Below are positions 5,541 through 5,869 of a stretch of 5,869 bases of DNA, piece after piece. Below the pieces are notes generated by a model that saw only the letters and a program-made list of their open reading frames with translations, was not told where the DNA came from and ran no database searches. Source of the DNA: Bdellovibrionales bacterium (lineage in GTDB: Bacteria; Bdellovibrionota; Bdellovibrionia; Bdellovibrionales; Bdellovibrionaceae); NCBI GenBank assembly GCA_027320785.1, contig DAHVKR010000097.1, positions 1 through 5,869 on the forward strand, given 5' to 3'. A program made the translations under genes and the position numbers. Numbering within the stretch: position 1 is the stretch's first letter; each line of letters opens with the position of its first letter.

Positions 5541-5869
5541 TTACATCATTTCCGGTGTCGGTATATTCAAAAGACCTAGACCTTCTTCTAGGGTGCGACG
5601 TGTGAGTTCTACCAAATGAAGCCGCTTTTTCTCAACTTGAGATTCTTCGCCTAAAACTCGATTGTGGTGATAAAAATGACTGAAATCCGAGCAAATCTGT
5701 AAGAGGTACTGAGCCAAAATATTAGGCTTTAAGTTTTTATAACTTAAAATCACACGATCTTGAAATTGAAGTAAGGTAAAAATCAATTTTTGTTCTTCCT
5801 CGGTCCATTCAGAAGATGAGAGCAACCCTTCCCATTGAAAAGAGGTTTTTCGTAAAATACTCTTACAAC
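5541..5869 (-). CDS. argS: Arginyl-tRNA synthetase, C-terminal part (5'-truncated by window edge)
   Basis: ArgS charges tRNA-Arg with arginine in the cytosol. The frame is open from the window's right edge to the TAA at 5543-5541, giving 108 complete codons, so only the C-terminal anticodon-binding (DALR-type) helical domain is visible. Landmarks in order are CKSILRK just inside the edge, matching the class motif usually preceded by YAHAR; then LAQYLLQICSDFSHFYHH and RVLGEE, the family's L-x-YL...F-x-x-FY...VLG pattern; and the end LGLLNIPTPEMM, which corresponds to the typical LG(I/L)-x-x-PE(R/K)M terminus. A TTG near 5825 could be mistaken for the start of a 94-residue gene, but the family match continues upstream of it. 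The catalytic HIGH region is outside the window. It is followed 51 bases later by the TPR gene on the same strand. Confidence 0.93.
   Translation of the reverse strand, partial: CKSILRKTSFQWEGLLSSSEWTEEEQKLIFTLLQFQDRVILSYKNLKPNILAQYLLQICSDFSHFYHHNRVLGEESQVEKKRLHLVELTRRTLEEGLGLLNIPTPEMM

Noticed and set aside
5541..5825. A stand-alone 94-residue protein starting at TTG 5825
   Set aside because: The frame stays open to the window edge and the upstream codons continue the ArgS anticodon-domain pattern, so this is the end of argS.

Overview
The window is a compact, AT-rich bacterial segment (roughly 40% GC by eye) with six protein genes and almost no spacer DNA. Five genes lie on the minus strand and one on the plus strand. 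I see no tRNA, rRNA, mobile element or CRISPR array. The gene set is a cyclic-nucleotide-binding-domain protein, a PykA-type pyruvate kinase, a very long charged coiled-coil protein, a FecR-domain protein, a TPR protein and ArgS. This fits a Gram-negative bacterium, and I lean towards a Bdellovibrio relative (Bdellovibrionota). That placement is inference, not proof.

Layout along the plus strand. Bases 1-973 (+) are the 3' part of a gene for a cyclic-nucleotide-binding-domain protein whose start lies before the window. It ends two bases from the stop codon of a pyruvate kinase gene running the other way (976-2460, -). Three bases upstream of pyk lies a 557-residue coiled-coil protein (2464-4137, -). 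An 87-base gap follows, which is the leader of the coiled-coil gene. It contains an inverted repeat whose downstream arm is the ribosome binding site itself. Next come a secreted FecR-domain protein (4225-4842, -) and a membrane-anchored TPR protein (4839-5489, -), which overlap by four bases. The window ends inside the C-terminal anticodon-binding domain of arginyl-tRNA synthetase (5541-5869, -).

Transcription on the minus strand probably forms two groups: argS-TPR-FecR, then coiled-coil-pyk. The second group may be fed by read-through from the first or by its own promoter in the 87-base gap.

The most striking feature is the coiled-coil protein. It has no Pro and no Cys. Sixteen of its 23 aromatic residues fall at residue numbers that are exact multiples of 11, from Tyr55 to Tyr517, with Leu/Ile/Met/Val recurring 4 and 7 residues later. 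This is one unbroken hendecad register across almost the whole protein, as expected for a long straight rod and possibly a cytoskeletal filament. Two further points are a pyruvate kinase with the Leu-Gln-Lys signature of potassium-independent enzymes, and a hairpin that could hide the ribosome binding site of the coiled-coil gene.
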